Position numbers and translations under genes: made by a program. This document shows positions 21,959 through 32,639 of a DNA stretch of 64,000 nucleotides, piece after piece. A model generated the notes under the pieces. That model was given only the letters and a program-made list of their open reading frames with translations. It was not told the origin of the DNA and ran no database searches. Numbering within the stretch: position 1 is the stretch's first letter; every line of letters starts with the position of its first letter. Origin of the DNA: Bettongia penicillata ogilbyi (Eukaryota; Chordata; Mammalia; Diprotodontia; Potoroidae). The DNA is taken from contig JAJHZJ010000496.1 in the NCBI GenBank assembly GCA_023548195.1, positions 7,629,144-7,693,143 on the forward strand. The letters run 5' to 3'.

Positions 21959-23185
21959 AGACACTCTAACACCTTGATCATATAAGTAATGCTTTTCTGA
22001 ATCTTTTCCCACTCCTTAATAGCTTTATTTTGGTGGAGTGACCAAGATGACACATGACATCCCAGATGTTCCTATGCAGTCATAATTCTAACATGTCTGA
22101 GCAAACAGAAATGATCAGCTGACCTTAATGAATTTGCAAGGACTTTTGTTTCCACATGCAGATTCCACAGTTCTTCATAAAAAGGTTGGTTTTCATGCAT
22201 GAATTCATAGTTGAACATACAAAGTCTGGCAATATGCATGCGAAACACTAACAAAACCTCGGAGAGGAATGAGAGCATTTATTTGGAAATATTTATCCCT
22301 TTCTTTTTTGTTACGGAACCTAATGTTCATTGCTTGGAGTAACAACTGCAAGGGCATGTCTGGGGATTGAATTTGGCTCCAAGGTGATGGTGAGATTACA
22401 TGATTGACTTCTTAGTCGTACCTCAACTTCAACCCAGGAGGAAAGAATAAAGCCTTCTGTCATCCTAATTGGAAGTTTGTATGGAGAAGTCACAGTTAAA
22501 GTCCTTGCTTCTTAACCTGAGTGCATAAAGCACCACTAGTGTATTAGGAAAGAGACTGACAGAATCTGTTTAATTTTCTCAGTGGCCTAACGAGGAAAGT
22601 AATGGAAAAGGAGGGAGTTCGTGGGCTAAATTTGCTAGGGAGCTCTGACTGCAATATTTCTCCAAGCAGAGCTGGGAATGTAATATATCTAGGCCAAGAG
22701 AAGCCTTTTGGTTACCAAGCAGTCATTTGGAACCGAGTATTCAATTGTCTCCCAATCTAAAAAACAAAAGTATTTTGTTCTACCAGCACATTCAATTAAG
22801 TAAAGCATACAGATATATTCATTGATCTTTGTTTTGGGTTCTAGATTTAGAAGTAAATTAACATGGCACTTAACATGTATGATATATTAGTAACTAAAAT
22901 GTTTTAAGCATCTATCTATAGGGAAATCTAGACCTTCAGAATAAACCTTTTAAGAAGCACAGATTGATGGAAGATCCAGGAAAAATAATGTAGAAGATGG
23001 TTTTACCATCGGATCAGAGAGGGAAATTTGAAAGGGACCTAGAAACCACTGGGTCTATCATCCACATTTGAATGACAACAAAATGAAAACTCTCCATTGG
23101 AAGGATACTTATTTAGTGCCAGAATTGAGTAAAAAGAAAGGTGCATTCCAGGAGAAAGTAGGGAGTTAAAGGGAAAATAGTATCC
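21959..23185. other. Unique DNA, no feature recognised
   Basis: Includes a 68-codon minus-strand frame (22072-22278) without a recognisable domain, and around 23010-23070 a possible scrap of antisense MIR. Confidence 0.4.
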
Positions 23186-23192
23186 TATTTTA

Positions 23193-23197
23193 GAATA

Positions 23198-23241
<44 letters not shown>

Positions 23242-23342
23242 TATATAGAGAGAGAGTATATATGTGTGTGTATTTATATTATATATATACATATATAGAG
23301 AGAGTATATATGTGTGTGTGTATATATTATATATATATATAC
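23193..23342. repeat. (TA)n with a duplicated ~54-bp TA/GA/TG unit
   Basis: A TA tract is followed by two copies of the order CATATATA, GAGAGAGTATATATGTGTGTGTA, TTATATATATA, starting near 23234 and 23288. Confidence 0.85.
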
Positions 23343-23456
23343 AGTCAGAGTAGGATAGGAAGACCTTGACTTTTAATTCACTTCAGTCGCTTACTAACTA
23401 TGTGTCCCTGGACAAATCCTTTCACATCTATAGTCTGTTTTCCTCACTTTAGACCA
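23343..23456 (+). mobile_element. MIR-type SINE fragment
   Basis: TCGCTTACTAACTATGTGTCCCTGGACAAATCCTTTCAC…TCTGTTTTCCTCACTTTAG follows the MIR core. Confidence 0.75.
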
Positions 23457-23560
23457 AGGGACCTTAGGATCACAGATTTAGAGGTAGAAAGGGCCCAAGA
23501 GACCATCTATTTCAATTTCTTCATTCGTCAGTTGAGGGTTGGAATTTATAGTCTCTTTAA
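23457..23560 (-). mobile_element. MIR-type fragment, antisense
   Basis: TCACAGATTTAGAGGTAGAAAGGGCCCAAGAGACCATCTATTTCAA is the reverse complement of the MIR end (…GGATAGATGACCTCTAAGGTCCCTTCC…). Confidence 0.65.
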
Positions 23561-25454
23561 GTCTCAGATTTTTTATTTTTTAATAAGGTCACTTTTGGAA
23601 AAGGACCTCATGGGTCTTCTAGCATCCTATACTATTAATAATACATAATTCATATTATTCTTCCCTTAAACACATTCTTAGCAAAAGTGTTACTATCTAT
23701 TACATTACTATTATACATACTGTGTGTAAAATGACTACCAATTGCAAGTGTACCATGGGACGTGTAGTCATAAGGCAAGCAAGATGGCAGCCAAACCAAA
23801 GTTTTTCTTAGAGAGACAGGTGAAAGGTATAGTCTCAACCAACAAGAGGCAAGATAAATCTCCCTAAAAGTACCTCTCAAAGTGGTTCATGGTCAGTCAA
23901 AATATTGAAGATGTATTGATAGTAAGGGAACATAAATCCCAGTCTTTCAAGCAGACTGTGGAATTGGACCAAAGAAGAGTGTGGTTAGACTGATGGACTG
24001 AGGTTATGAAGGATACAGGCTTTCTTTACTCCTCCTGAGTTTTCCATGATTTGAGGGTACTTGACTATAATCTGTAAACTTGGATTTATCGCTCAAGTAT
24101 AATTTTCATGAGAACTTCGAAAGCACCTGTGGCAGACAAGATTGGGACTATATATGCGTCCACAATTCTGATCTACTTCCTGGCATGACAGAGTAAGCTG
24201 ATAATACTTATGGGACAGGATCACTGGTAGGTCAGAGTTTCAAGTAATAATGCATAAGCAGCAATTACAGGACCACCATGAACCTCTCATTTTAACCAAC
24301 AGAGATATAGGCACATCCAGCAGCTGATGGCAACCAACATTATGGAGGTCCTAGAAGTGACATGAGCAAAGAAAGTGAGGACAGGTCAAAATTATGCCAG
24401 CAACCGCAAATCTTAGAAAAGGTGATGGGCAATATGAGTATGGAGCAGTATGATTTCTGGCTAATGTCAAAAGAAGCATGATGGCATTATATATCAAATG
24501 TGGATTTTCAGTAAACATTTTATAAGATTCAATAACATTGAGAAAAATCATTCCAATGGAAGGGAGCAAATAAAATGAATATAAATAGCATTTTTCCTCC
24601 TGACTGCTAAGTAGGGCATTACATAATTCATTATGAGAGCCTCTTTTATAATCCACATAAATGAGTTTTATGACAATTGCAAATCAGAGGTATGGGAGAA
24701 ATATTGCAATCTGAATCAAAATAATTTTTAACCTTAAGATCTGGTTTAGTCTCTTGATCATTTAAATTTATTATCCTGTAGGCTTGTGAGAATGCAGAGC
24801 ATGTGCCAGTCAGGAAACATTAGGGGGAAAAGAAAGTCTTGGAAAGTATGAGCCTGGTGATGGGTGCCTTGGAAGTTTGCTGGGCTGAGGTAAAGAAGTC
24901 ACCCTAATCAATGGTTTAAGGACAGAGAGAGGATATCAGTGCGAAGCTGTCATGTCTTGCGAACGAAGAACCTTGATTAGACACAGTGTGAAATCAATTG
25001 GCTGGATGAAGATTTTACTGCCCTAGGAGACTATAGATTAATCCATTCTGGATGATAGCAGGTTATGAGAGGAAAAGAGATGAGAAAAGTCTAAGGGACA
25101 CCAGCAATTGGATTGTCCTGATTGGCTATAAAATTAGGAGACATATTGAAAGGACAATAAACATGTGAATTATGTTTTAAGGGATTTGAAATGAAAGTAA
25201 TAACAAGGACTGAGTAGAAAACAGGACCTTGAGGTTGACATTAATCCAAACTGATCAAGGTTCTCTGACATGGCATCCCTTTTCTGTTAGAGTTGGTGCC
25301 CAAGTTTAAATCAGGTCAGATTACTGACCTCCTCAGATCTGGAGGCTCCTATCAGTTTCCGAGCCTGGGAAAGAGGAGGAAAGGGACGTTCGTTGGTACG
25401 AACTGTGGTGAAGAGGACTAGGGCAGCTTAGCAGAGTCCTTGGATGCTAAAAGG
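23561..25454. other. Unique DNA, no gene recognised
   Basis: About 1.9 kb. An ATTGG (25121), TATAAAA (25127-25133) and AATAAA (25156-25161) cluster looks promoter- or LTR-like but has no other support. A 101-codon minus-strand frame (24351-24656) shows no domain. Confidence 0.4.
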
Positions 25455-25622
25455 TAGTCAGGCAGGCAGTGTAGCACAATGGGAAGAGCGATGCATTTGG
25501 GACCAGAGGAACTGAATTTGAATCTGGGTTCGGGGTCTCAGCTTCATCACTTGCAACATGACGGTTTTGAAATACATTAACTTTAAAGTTCATTTCAACT
25601 CTAAATCTATGATCATCAAGTA
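25455..25622 (+). mobile_element. tRNA-headed MIR-type SINE
   Basis: Head GGCAGTGTAGCACAATGGGAAGAGCG, GGGACCAGAGGAACTGAATTTGAATC, then a shortened middle and the ending TAAAGTTCATTTCAACTCTAAATCTATGATC. Confidence 0.7.
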
Positions 25623-25689
25623 TGACATTATGAAATTAATTGAGTTAAAGATATGGCCCCTGCTTCTCTTAAAAGATCTGTAAGTTATA

Positions 25690-25905
25690 TGGGTGCCTAT
25701 ACAGTAGAGGCACATCACCAGTTGTCCTGACTTTTCTCTTGCCATTGGACTTCAATGACTCTGGGAGAGAGAGTAAGGCAGATAACTTCGAGCAACTCTG
25801 TCTCACTTAAATCCAGTTTACAAACAAGCCAAGATTTCCCCCCATGATGCTGGTGGTTGTCTTCAAAAATGAAGGATGAGTAATAATGAACAACAGAGGC
25901 ACATC
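25690..25905 (+). mobile_element. Marsupial SINE (type ending GATG..GGTTGTCTTC)
   Basis: CACCAGTTGTCCTGACTTTTCTCTTGCCATTGGACTTC, ATGACTCTGGGAGAGAGAGTAAGGC, CTGTCTCACTTAAATCCAGTTTAC and TTGTCTTCAAAAATGAAGGATGA match the copy at 20258-20488 step by step. Confidence 0.8.
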
Positions 25906-26262
25906 TTGTGGCAGGGTTAGGAGGTCTAAGGCAAAAATAACACACTCAAAATCATACTTAGAAATCCTTTAAACCACTCATAAAATCCAGTGACGGATAT
26001 TTAAACACTTGTACCTGGAAAGGGTTAAGGAAATGACTTAAAGCAGGATGCTGTATGAGCAAATAAAAGGATCTGAGCTGCTGCTTGTCCTGGAAACAAT
26101 TGAATGTAAATTTTATATTTCATAAACTCAGTTTGACTATTGATCAAGAAAGCTCATAAGCATCCGTGTTTACTTTTGTTGCTTCTCTGGGTGAGTGTCC
26201 TATGCTAAGTTGAGGGCATTCACTCATAAAATGTCAATGGAATCACTCCCACTATTTAAATC
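25906..26262. other. Unique DNA, no feature recognised
   Basis: Nothing is recognised before the CT microsatellite. Confidence 0.4.
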
Positions 26263-26263
26263 T

Positions 26264-26266
<3 letters not shown>

Positions 26267-26322
<56 letters not shown>

Positions 26323-26437
26323 CCTCCCTCTCTCTGTCTCTCTCTGTCTCTCTCTCTCTGTCTCCATCTCTGTCTCTGTCTCTCTCTCTCTGTCTCTGTC
26401 TCTCTCTGTCTCTCTGTCTGTCTCTCTCTTTCTCTTT
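26267..26437. repeat. (CT)n microsatellite
   Basis: About 170 bases of CT with CTGT and CCCT variants toward the 3' side. The Leu/Ser and Arg/Glu open frames on its two strands are artefacts. Confidence 0.95.
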
Positions 26438-27495
26438 GACCTTATCTCTCTACCTCTCCCTCCTCTCACAAGCACACAAACACAGAATTAAATTCACATA
26501 TATGATGCATATGATGTTATTCCATATGTATGTATACATGCATTATAAACATGTGCGTGTGTGTAAAGCCCTATATTGAGAATTCGGTGATACACTATGA
26601 GACAACTAAGAATAACTTCTGATATGTTACAGAACCAAAGGTGGGAATCTCCGGTTGAATATTTATCTAGTATTATTGTGGTTGTGCCAGTAGAAAGGCA
26701 GAAAGAAATTCCCACTGAGAGAAAAAAGCAGATAAAAAAATAAGAGTATTCTTTATACAAGGCCTCTCCGGGAAGCTTGTGTCTACATATTAAATGTTTA
26801 GTCAGACATCACACGTGACCTACCTGTGTGTTCTAGAGTCTAGGTGCAGAGAACCATAGGGATACATTCATATAGATTTTCAGTCAAGTCAGTCTTCAAG
26901 TTTTCACATGGATGTTTTAGGGTGATGGGTCATTCTAAACTCTGGTAAATATTGGAATTTGTTAACTAGTCTTAATATTAATTAGTTAAATCATATTAAT
27001 TTAGAGAGGTCTAGGTAATGATGCCCTTTGACCTATCAAGCAAAGATTGCTTTCTCATTAACAGGGCTATGAGATAGGTCAGCCACAAGCTTGAAGGGCC
27101 TGAAATTATTGATCATAAGCTGTGCTAAATGACAGTTCATTTCAAATTCTTTTTCTATCCTACAAGACCTTTTTGGCAAATGCTGCTTATGTTAGCTAGC
27201 ACAAGCAAATGATCACTATACCTTAGGCTGAAGTTGCTCCGGGGGATGATCCCCAAAACTCTTAAGCCATGCGTTATATGCCCACAGACTCAACACTAGT
27301 GAATCAACCAGCTAGTTTCTTTATGTGATGCCAATCTTTCAGCAAAATTCACAGCTCTGTAAGCTTCTTAAGGAGGATGTTAGCTGCATTTCATCTACCT
27401 GCGTAGCTCTCCAGAACTTAATTCAGGCTAGCTTGAATATATTTCAACCCTTAATATGTAAATGTGTGTATATATGTATGTATATGATACATTAT
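26438..27495. other. Unique DNA, no gene recognised
   Basis: About 1 kb without recognisable repeats apart from short TA/TG runs near 26510-26570 and 27460-27505. Confidence 0.4.
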
Positions 27496-27497
27496 AT

Positions 27498-27808
27498 GTG
27501 TGTGTTCATCCTTTGTGGCCAAAGAAGACCATGCCATCAGAGAAATGATGACATGACTTGCACTTGACTTTGTTTTGAGTGAGGGAGGGCTGTGCAGGTC
27601 ACCAGCCTCACTTCTCCTCCAGAGCCATCTGAATCCAGTGACCAGATAGTCATCACAATGACTGGAGATGACCCAGGATGAGGCAACTGGGGCTAAGTGA
27701 CTTGCCCAATCACACAGCTAGTGAGTGTCAAGTGTCTGAGGTAAGATTTGAACTCAGGTCCTCCTGACTCTTGCACTGGTGCTCTCTCCACTGCATCACC
27801 TAGCTGCT
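27498..27808 (-). mobile_element. Marsupial tRNA-headed SINE (GGCAGCTAGGT type), antisense
   Basis: Read on the minus strand: GGGAGCAGCTAGGTGATGCAGTGGAGAGAGCACC, GAGTTCAAATCTTACC (B box), TGTGTGATTGGGCAAG, CAGTCATTGTGATGACTATCTGGTCACTGG, CTCACTCAAAACAAAGTCAAGTGC and TCTGATGGCATGGTCTTC. It sits inside a TA/TG-rich tract; the flanks ATACATTATATGTG and ATATATTATATATG are near matches and may be the target duplication. Confidence 0.9.
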
Positions 27809-27877
27809 CCCAATATATTATATATGTATATATGCATGTATACATATATACATTGTGTATATGTGTGTATGTGTGTG

Positions 27878-27912
<35 letters not shown>

Positions 27913-27915
27913 GTA
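27809..27915. repeat. (TA)n/(TG)n-rich tract
   Basis: Alternating purine-pyrimidine DNA with a pure TA run near 27890-27911. Open frames through it encode Tyr/Ile/His runs and are artefacts. Confidence 0.9.
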
Positions 27916-27994
27916 CAAACAACTATCTTCACACAAAAAGGAGAATTGTTGGCATGTTGTCTTCACCATTAAAATGTGCATAGGGGCATTTTCT

Positions 27995-28062
27995 CTTTCC
28001 TTTGCAGCTCCAGTGTATGGCATATAGTAAACACTCAATAAATGCTAATTGACTGACCATCC
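27995..28062 (+). mobile_element. L2 3' end fragment
   Basis: TGTATGGCATATAGTAAACACTCAATAAATGCTAATTGACTGACC is the terminal L2 motif. Confidence 0.65.
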
Positions 28063-28079
28063 TCATCACTAACATATCC

Positions 28080-28322
28080 TACAAACAGTATTTCAAAGAC
28101 TGCAAAGGACTTCTTACACACATTATCTCTTTGAAGCCTCACAGGGCCCCTGCCTTATTGATTCCTCAAGGTATTTTCATCTCCCTTTATTTAGATAAGA
28201 AAATCAAGGCTCTGAGAGGTTGTGACTTGCCCATGGTCACAAAGCAGGATGCATTAGAGGCCAGATTTCATCACAGCACTTTGTGAATCAAAGTCTAAGA
28301 TTCTATCCATGATTTTACTGTG
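28080..28322 (-). mobile_element. MIR-type SINE, antisense
   Basis: CAAAGGACTTCTTACACACATTATCTC, TAAGAAAATCAAGGCTCTGAGAGG, GACTTGCCCATGGTCACAAAGC and the closing AAGTCTAAGATTCTATCC are reverse-complement MIR landmarks. Confidence 0.8.
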
Positions 28323-28335
28323 TCTAGAAACATTA

Positions 28336-28620
28336 AAGGATAGCTAGGTGGAACAGTGGACAAAGCGCTAGGACTGGAGTCAAAAAAGATCTGAGGTCAA
28401 ATCTGGACTCAGACCCTTATTTGGAATGTTTTTCTGGACAAGCCACTTAACCTCTGTCTGCCTCAGTTTTCTCAGCTGCAAAATGGGGATCATAATAGCA
28501 CCTGCCTCCCCAGGATTGTTGTTGCAGGGATGAAATGAGATAACTAATATCTATAAGAACATTTTGTACAGTGCCTAACACATAGTTGATGCTGAATAAA
28601 TGCTTGTTTCCTTTCTCTCT
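28336..28620 (+). mobile_element. tRNA-headed MIR-type SINE, full length
   Basis: Head ATAGCTAGGTGGAACAGTGGACAAAGCGC (A-box-like), TGAGGTCAAATCTGG (B-box-like), CAAGCCACTTAACCTCTGTCTGCCTCAGTTTTC, AAATGGGGATCATAATAGCACCTGCC, and tail AGTGCCTAACACATAGTTGATGCTGAATAAATGC. Confidence 0.85.
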
Positions 28621-28789
28621 AAAAAGTACAAAATCTTTTCTTATTTCCAAGGTAACTGAATAGTCCACATTACTAAAGGGCTTCCTCTGTATTAAACCTT
28701 TTCTGGTCTCTAAAGCTAATACTTCTCTTCTCAAAACTCCCTATGTATTTTGTCCATATTCTGTACATAACGAGATAAGTAGATGATAT

Positions 28790-28793
28790 AGTG

Positions 28794-28826
<33 letters not shown>

Positions 28827-28921
28827 TATATAGTGATAGATGATATAGTGATATAGAGATATAGTGATAGGTAGATAGATCAATAGATGAATCGATCTAT
28901 GGATAGATGGATGAATAGATG

Positions 28922-28970
<49 letters not shown>

Positions 28971-28979
28971 GTAGATAGG

Positions 28980-29048
<69 letters not shown>

Positions 29049-29070
29049 GATAGACAGATAGACAGACAGA
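28790..29070. repeat. (TA)n then long (GATA)n microsatellite
   Basis: A TA run at 28793-28820 is followed by GATA variants. Then comes a tetranucleotide array from 28922 to about 29047, perfect except for GTAGATAGGTAG near 28971-28982, ending in GACA variants. A 117-codon minus-strand frame (Ile-Tyr-Leu-Ser repeats) is an artefact. Confidence 0.95.
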
Positions 29071-29071
29071 T

Positions 29072-29190
29072 AGATGAAAGGACTATGCCAGGCACAGTGT
29101 GAAATGCTAAGGATACAAATAAATATGATCTATCAGGACAGTCCATGCCTTTGAGGAATTTACATTCTAATGGAGAAAAACACACATGAA
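29072..29190 (+). mobile_element. Old dispersed mammalian repeat, family unresolved
   Basis: ACTATGCCAGGCACAGTGTGAAATGCTAAGGATACAAAT and CCTTTGAGGAATTTACATTCTAATGG match the same consensus as the fragments at 9.1, 42.5 and 44.5 kb. Confidence 0.6.
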
Positions 29191-29379
29191 GGGGAGCTGA
29201 AAAATAGGGGAAACTCATTACATGCCAAGACATACTATATGGAGATGTTTGGGTAGTGACAAAGTCCTGATTTGGGGCAAGATAAGATAAATACTTAAAT
29301 ATTCAAGTCTCAGTTGAAGGAATAGAGTCCAGGGTTTTGGAGGGAAGGGGAAAAGGATAATGACTGTTTCCTTCCCTGC

Positions 29380-29475
29380 CCCAGATTGCAAGCTTCCTGT
29401 GGTATGTTATTTTGTATCCCCCAACACCTAGCATAGTGTCTGTGACTTAGTAGGTGCCTAATAAACTCTGTGGAT
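29380..29475 (+). mobile_element. L2 3' end fragment
   Basis: TTGCAAGCTTCCTGTGG…TGTATCCCCCAACACCTAGCATAGTGTCTG…TAGTAGGTGCCTAATAAA is the L2 tail. Confidence 0.75.
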
Positions 29476-31070
29476 GTAGAGCTATGCTTAATGCTTAAAA
29501 CAAGAAATTTTTATTTTAACATTTTTTTCTTTTCACTTGCCCCAGTGTTAGTTCAAGACATGGGATGCATGGAAATAGAAACAGAGAGGAGATAAAAGGG
29601 ACTAAATTTATCTGCAATACTAAGGTAAGACATGGGAGAAGGTTGAGGAGGTAATCATCAGCATATTTGAAAAAACCATCCACCATTCGAAAAGATGCCC
29701 CAACTGGACAAAAGGTTGGTCTCATCGCCAACTCCAGGTTATCCAGACTGTACAGAAGGAGAACTAAAGTACAGAAACCCAACAATAAAAATTATTTTGG
29801 AAACTGGAAAAAAAGACATGAGAGAAGGAAAATATTGAGAGGTTGAAACATGTCTATTTCATAAGGGAGAAGGGAGAGAATCAGTGATGGCTACATCATT
29901 GACACACCTCAACATGAGCACATAACTTCACTAATTCTCCATCATTAACTCCTAGAAGATGATGAACGAAATCTTGTGTCCTTCAAATCTGGGCAGATCC
30001 ATGATATCAGAGATGGGTTGTCTTTCAGATGGCTCCGTCTGATTTCTCATTAATGATGTAACAGACTGGAAGATGCTAGAGACTGGATGGAAAGGTCTTT
30101 GTTATACCCCCCTGGAACACAGAATTTTTTTTCTTGACTTTTTAAGAGTTTAAAGGAGAGGTAAGCAGAAATAGCGGAGGTAACCTGGTCCAAAAGGAGT
30201 TAGCTCTTGCCTCCAATTAGAGATGTTTCTTATACTATCACAGCTGTCTTCACACACTCTTGAAATATACCATATGGATAATGAAATAATTTCAAAGGAA
30301 TAGCCAAGAAGAAAATAAAACTATTAATTGAATATGGTATACTCCAGCAATGTGAGAGGTCTCAACAGTATTCAAATTATTATTGCACCATTTGGTGCAT
30401 CTCTAATAAAAACCTTTATCCTTTAGCCCCGTGGTGCCTGCTTAGGCAAATTAACTCTTTTATATGTAGATCAAAAGAAAATGGTATGTTATAATGAAAC
30501 GATCCTATGGGGGACTGTAAACCTCCCTTCTAACAGCTTGAATATCAGCGTTGTGTGCTTTCTCTGTCTTGTTAATCCAAGAGCATTTATTTTACAGGGC
30601 ATGTGTTTTAGGAGTGTCTCTGAGGATTGTGCACTTGTGGTGAACAAGCCCTTGAAGAATTGAAGGCTCTGCTCAGAAATGAATATCAAGTTTGGTCAGC
30701 GATCTAGAGGCTCTTAGAGAATCTCAATTTGTCCTACATCATTCTATATTTATATCTACATCTACACCTATCTAGATTTATATGATGACATAGAAATAGA
30801 TAAAAAAAAATCTAAAGATAGTTCTACCTTTCAACAGATACAGAGATAGATATATATTCAATTATATAATTATAGAAAAATTATACATATATTATGGTAT
30901 TGCATAAGCCTGGGAAGGAAACTTGGAGTTTTAAGTAATTTTAACTTTCAAAACTATACCAAAAAAAGAATCCAAGCTAAAGAAGTCAATTAGAACTCTT
31001 TCCTGTTCCTGTCCTTCATTTTAATTTTAAATTTTAAAAAATGTTACAGTGATACTATTTTTTTCTTTTC
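29476..31070. other. Unique AT-rich DNA, possible conserved block
   Basis: About 1.6 kb free of recognised repeats. Within it 30290-30700 has a balanced, non-repetitive character and a 16-base palindromic block (TGCACCA-TT-TGGTGCA, 30384-30399). Small frames on both strands are not supported as genes. Confidence 0.45.
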
Positions 31071-31074
31071 TAAT

Positions 31075-31290
31075 TTTAGAAGCAGTATGGTATAGCAGAT
31101 AGAAAGGTGAATTTGAAGCCAGGAAGACCAGCATTCAAGTTTTGCATCTAAGATATATACTGGTTGTGTGACCCTGGAAAAGTCTTTAATGTTTCCTGTG
31201 CTTGTCAGCTCTCTAAGACAATAAATAGCAAAGATGGTAGAAAGGATTTCCTCTCCCACAAGTTCCCTACAACCAATGAAATAAAAAGTA
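31075..31290 (+). mobile_element. Marsupial CORE-SINE (type ending CCAATGAAAT)
   Basis: AGCAGTATGGTATAGCAGATAG, TGAAGCCAGGAAGACCAGCATTCAAG, TGGTTGTGTGACCCTGG, CTCTCTAAGACAATAAATAGC and AAGTTCCCTACAACCAATGAAAT follow the plan of the copies at 12.7 and 19.5 kb. Confidence 0.8.
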
Positions 31291-31481
31291 TGATCTCTAT
31301 CCCTTTTTCTTTTTACATCATAGCCCTATCCCAATGACTCCTCTCTTCTCCCAAAACAGCTTTCCCTTTTAATAAAGAAGTTAGCAAAAATGAACGAATG
31401 GATGGATGAAAATCAACCAGCCTGTTAATGCATACCTCATTTTCCACCTATAAATCACTAAGAGCAAAGAGACAGGAGAGA

Positions 31482-31662
31482 GAACACTGACTCATAGTAG
31501 GAGCCAGAGGACCTTTATTCAAATATTTCTTGTGCCTCTAACTACTTGTGTGACCTGGACAAGTCACTTAACCTCCTGAACCTTAGCTTTCTCATCTGTA
31601 AAATGAGGAAGTTAAACTGTATGGTTTCTGAGGCCCCTTCCTCTGATCCTAGGATGTCTCCA
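31482..31662 (+). mobile_element. MIR-type SINE
   Basis: CTAACTACTTGTGTGACCTGGACAAGTCACTTAACCTCC, TTTCTCATCTGTAAAATGAGG and GAGGCCCCTTCCTCTGATCCTAGGATGTC give core and tail. Confidence 0.85.
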
Positions 31663-31847
31663 TCAGAGATGGGAGGCATGCTTTATTATCAGTCATATTT
31701 GGTCACTTCATTGGTCATGGTCCAGTAGTCTTTAAATCTTAGTTTCCTTTTTTATCATGGTCATTGTGTAATTGATCTTCTGGTTTTGTTTATTTCACCC
31801 TACATCAGTTTATACCCATCTTCCCCTGACTACTATCATTATCCTCA

Positions 31848-32159
31848 GGGGGCAGCTAGGTGATATGGTGGACAGAGCACCAGTGCAGGAGTCAGGAGGA
31901 TCTGCGTTCAAATCTTACCTCAGACACTTGACACTCACTAGTTGTGTGACCTTGGGCAAGTCACCTAACCCCAATTGCCTCTTCCTGGGTTTTCTCCAGT
32001 CATCCTGATAAATATCTGGTCACTGGATTCAGATGACTCTGGAGAAGTGAGGCTAGTGACCTGCACGGCCCTCCCTCACTCAAAACAAAAGTCAAGTGCA
32101 AGTCATGTCATCATTTCTCTGATGGCATGGTCTTCTTTGGCAATGAAGGATGAACACAC
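31848..32159 (+). mobile_element. Marsupial tRNA-headed SINE with perfect 13-bp target duplication
   Basis: Full-length copy: GGGGGCAGCTAGGTGATATGGTGG (A box region), GTTCAAATCTTACC (B box), TGTGTGACCTTGGGCAAGTCACC, CAGTCATCCTGATAAATATCTGGTCACTGG, CTCACTCAAAACAAAAGTC and TCTGATGGCATGGTCTTCTTTGG. The 13-mer ATCATTATCCTCA lies at 31835-31847 and again at 32160-32172. This fits L1-machinery insertion and sets both ends exactly. Confidence 0.95.
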
Positions 32160-32172
32160 ATCATTATCCTCA

Positions 32173-32639
32173 TCAAAATTAAGCTCTTTCTTTAAAATTG
32201 TTTACTTTATATCTTTTACAATCCTTCTCATCACATGTCTATTTCAAGAAGATGCTCTTCTAGGTCTCATTATTTATTCCACTGTTTTCAAGATTTAGGC
32301 ATTTGTGAAGGAAAGATCCTTGTACCTTCAACTTACTTGAATCATAGCCAACTTGTTGGTGATTCCATCTCCCCCTTCAAACTTGTGAGGAACTTGACCT
32401 TGCCATCTTTCACTTTTCGCCTTGAACTACTAATTAAATGTCCACTCCTAGGTTTTTTTCTTCCCAATTCTTTTCTGTCTCATCATCCCATTTATAATTT
32501 TGCTGCCTGCCTTTTACCTTCACAATTTAGCTACCTATTTTTCCAGACATTCTGTTAAGTCCATTTATTCTATTTCATTACTCTAGTTAGAGTGGACTAC
32601 TAGGCATGACCAAGCAAGTCATTTCCAATTCAGTGTTCC
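32173..32639. other. Pyrimidine-leaning DNA, family uncertain
   Basis: Two 107-codon plus-strand frames overlap here (31975-32298 and 32235-32558), the first starting in the SINE. Neither shows a domain. It may be further 5' L2 body. Confidence 0.35.

Noticed and set aside
25288..25300. GTTGGTGCCCAAGTT as a retroviral primer site
   Set aside because: Only about seven bases fit a known tRNA-Phe-type site and no CA end or LTR partner is visible.
26195..26491. 98-codon Leu/Ser frame and 70-codon Arg/Glu frame
   Set aside because: Products of the (CT)n microsatellite on either strand; the same applies at 36321-36596 and 61372-61724.
28880..29233. 117-codon minus-strand frame
   Set aside because: A GATA repeat with no stops read as Ile-Tyr-Leu-Ser; an artefact.
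31848..31930. tRNA gene
   Set aside because: A- and B-box-like motifs are present, but no cloverleaf with acceptor stem is formed; this is a SINE head, and the same holds for the other tRNA-headed SINEs.
32235..32558. Two overlapping 107-codon frames
   Set aside because: One starts in a SINE and the frames overlap; pyrimidine-rich composition explains the lack of stops.
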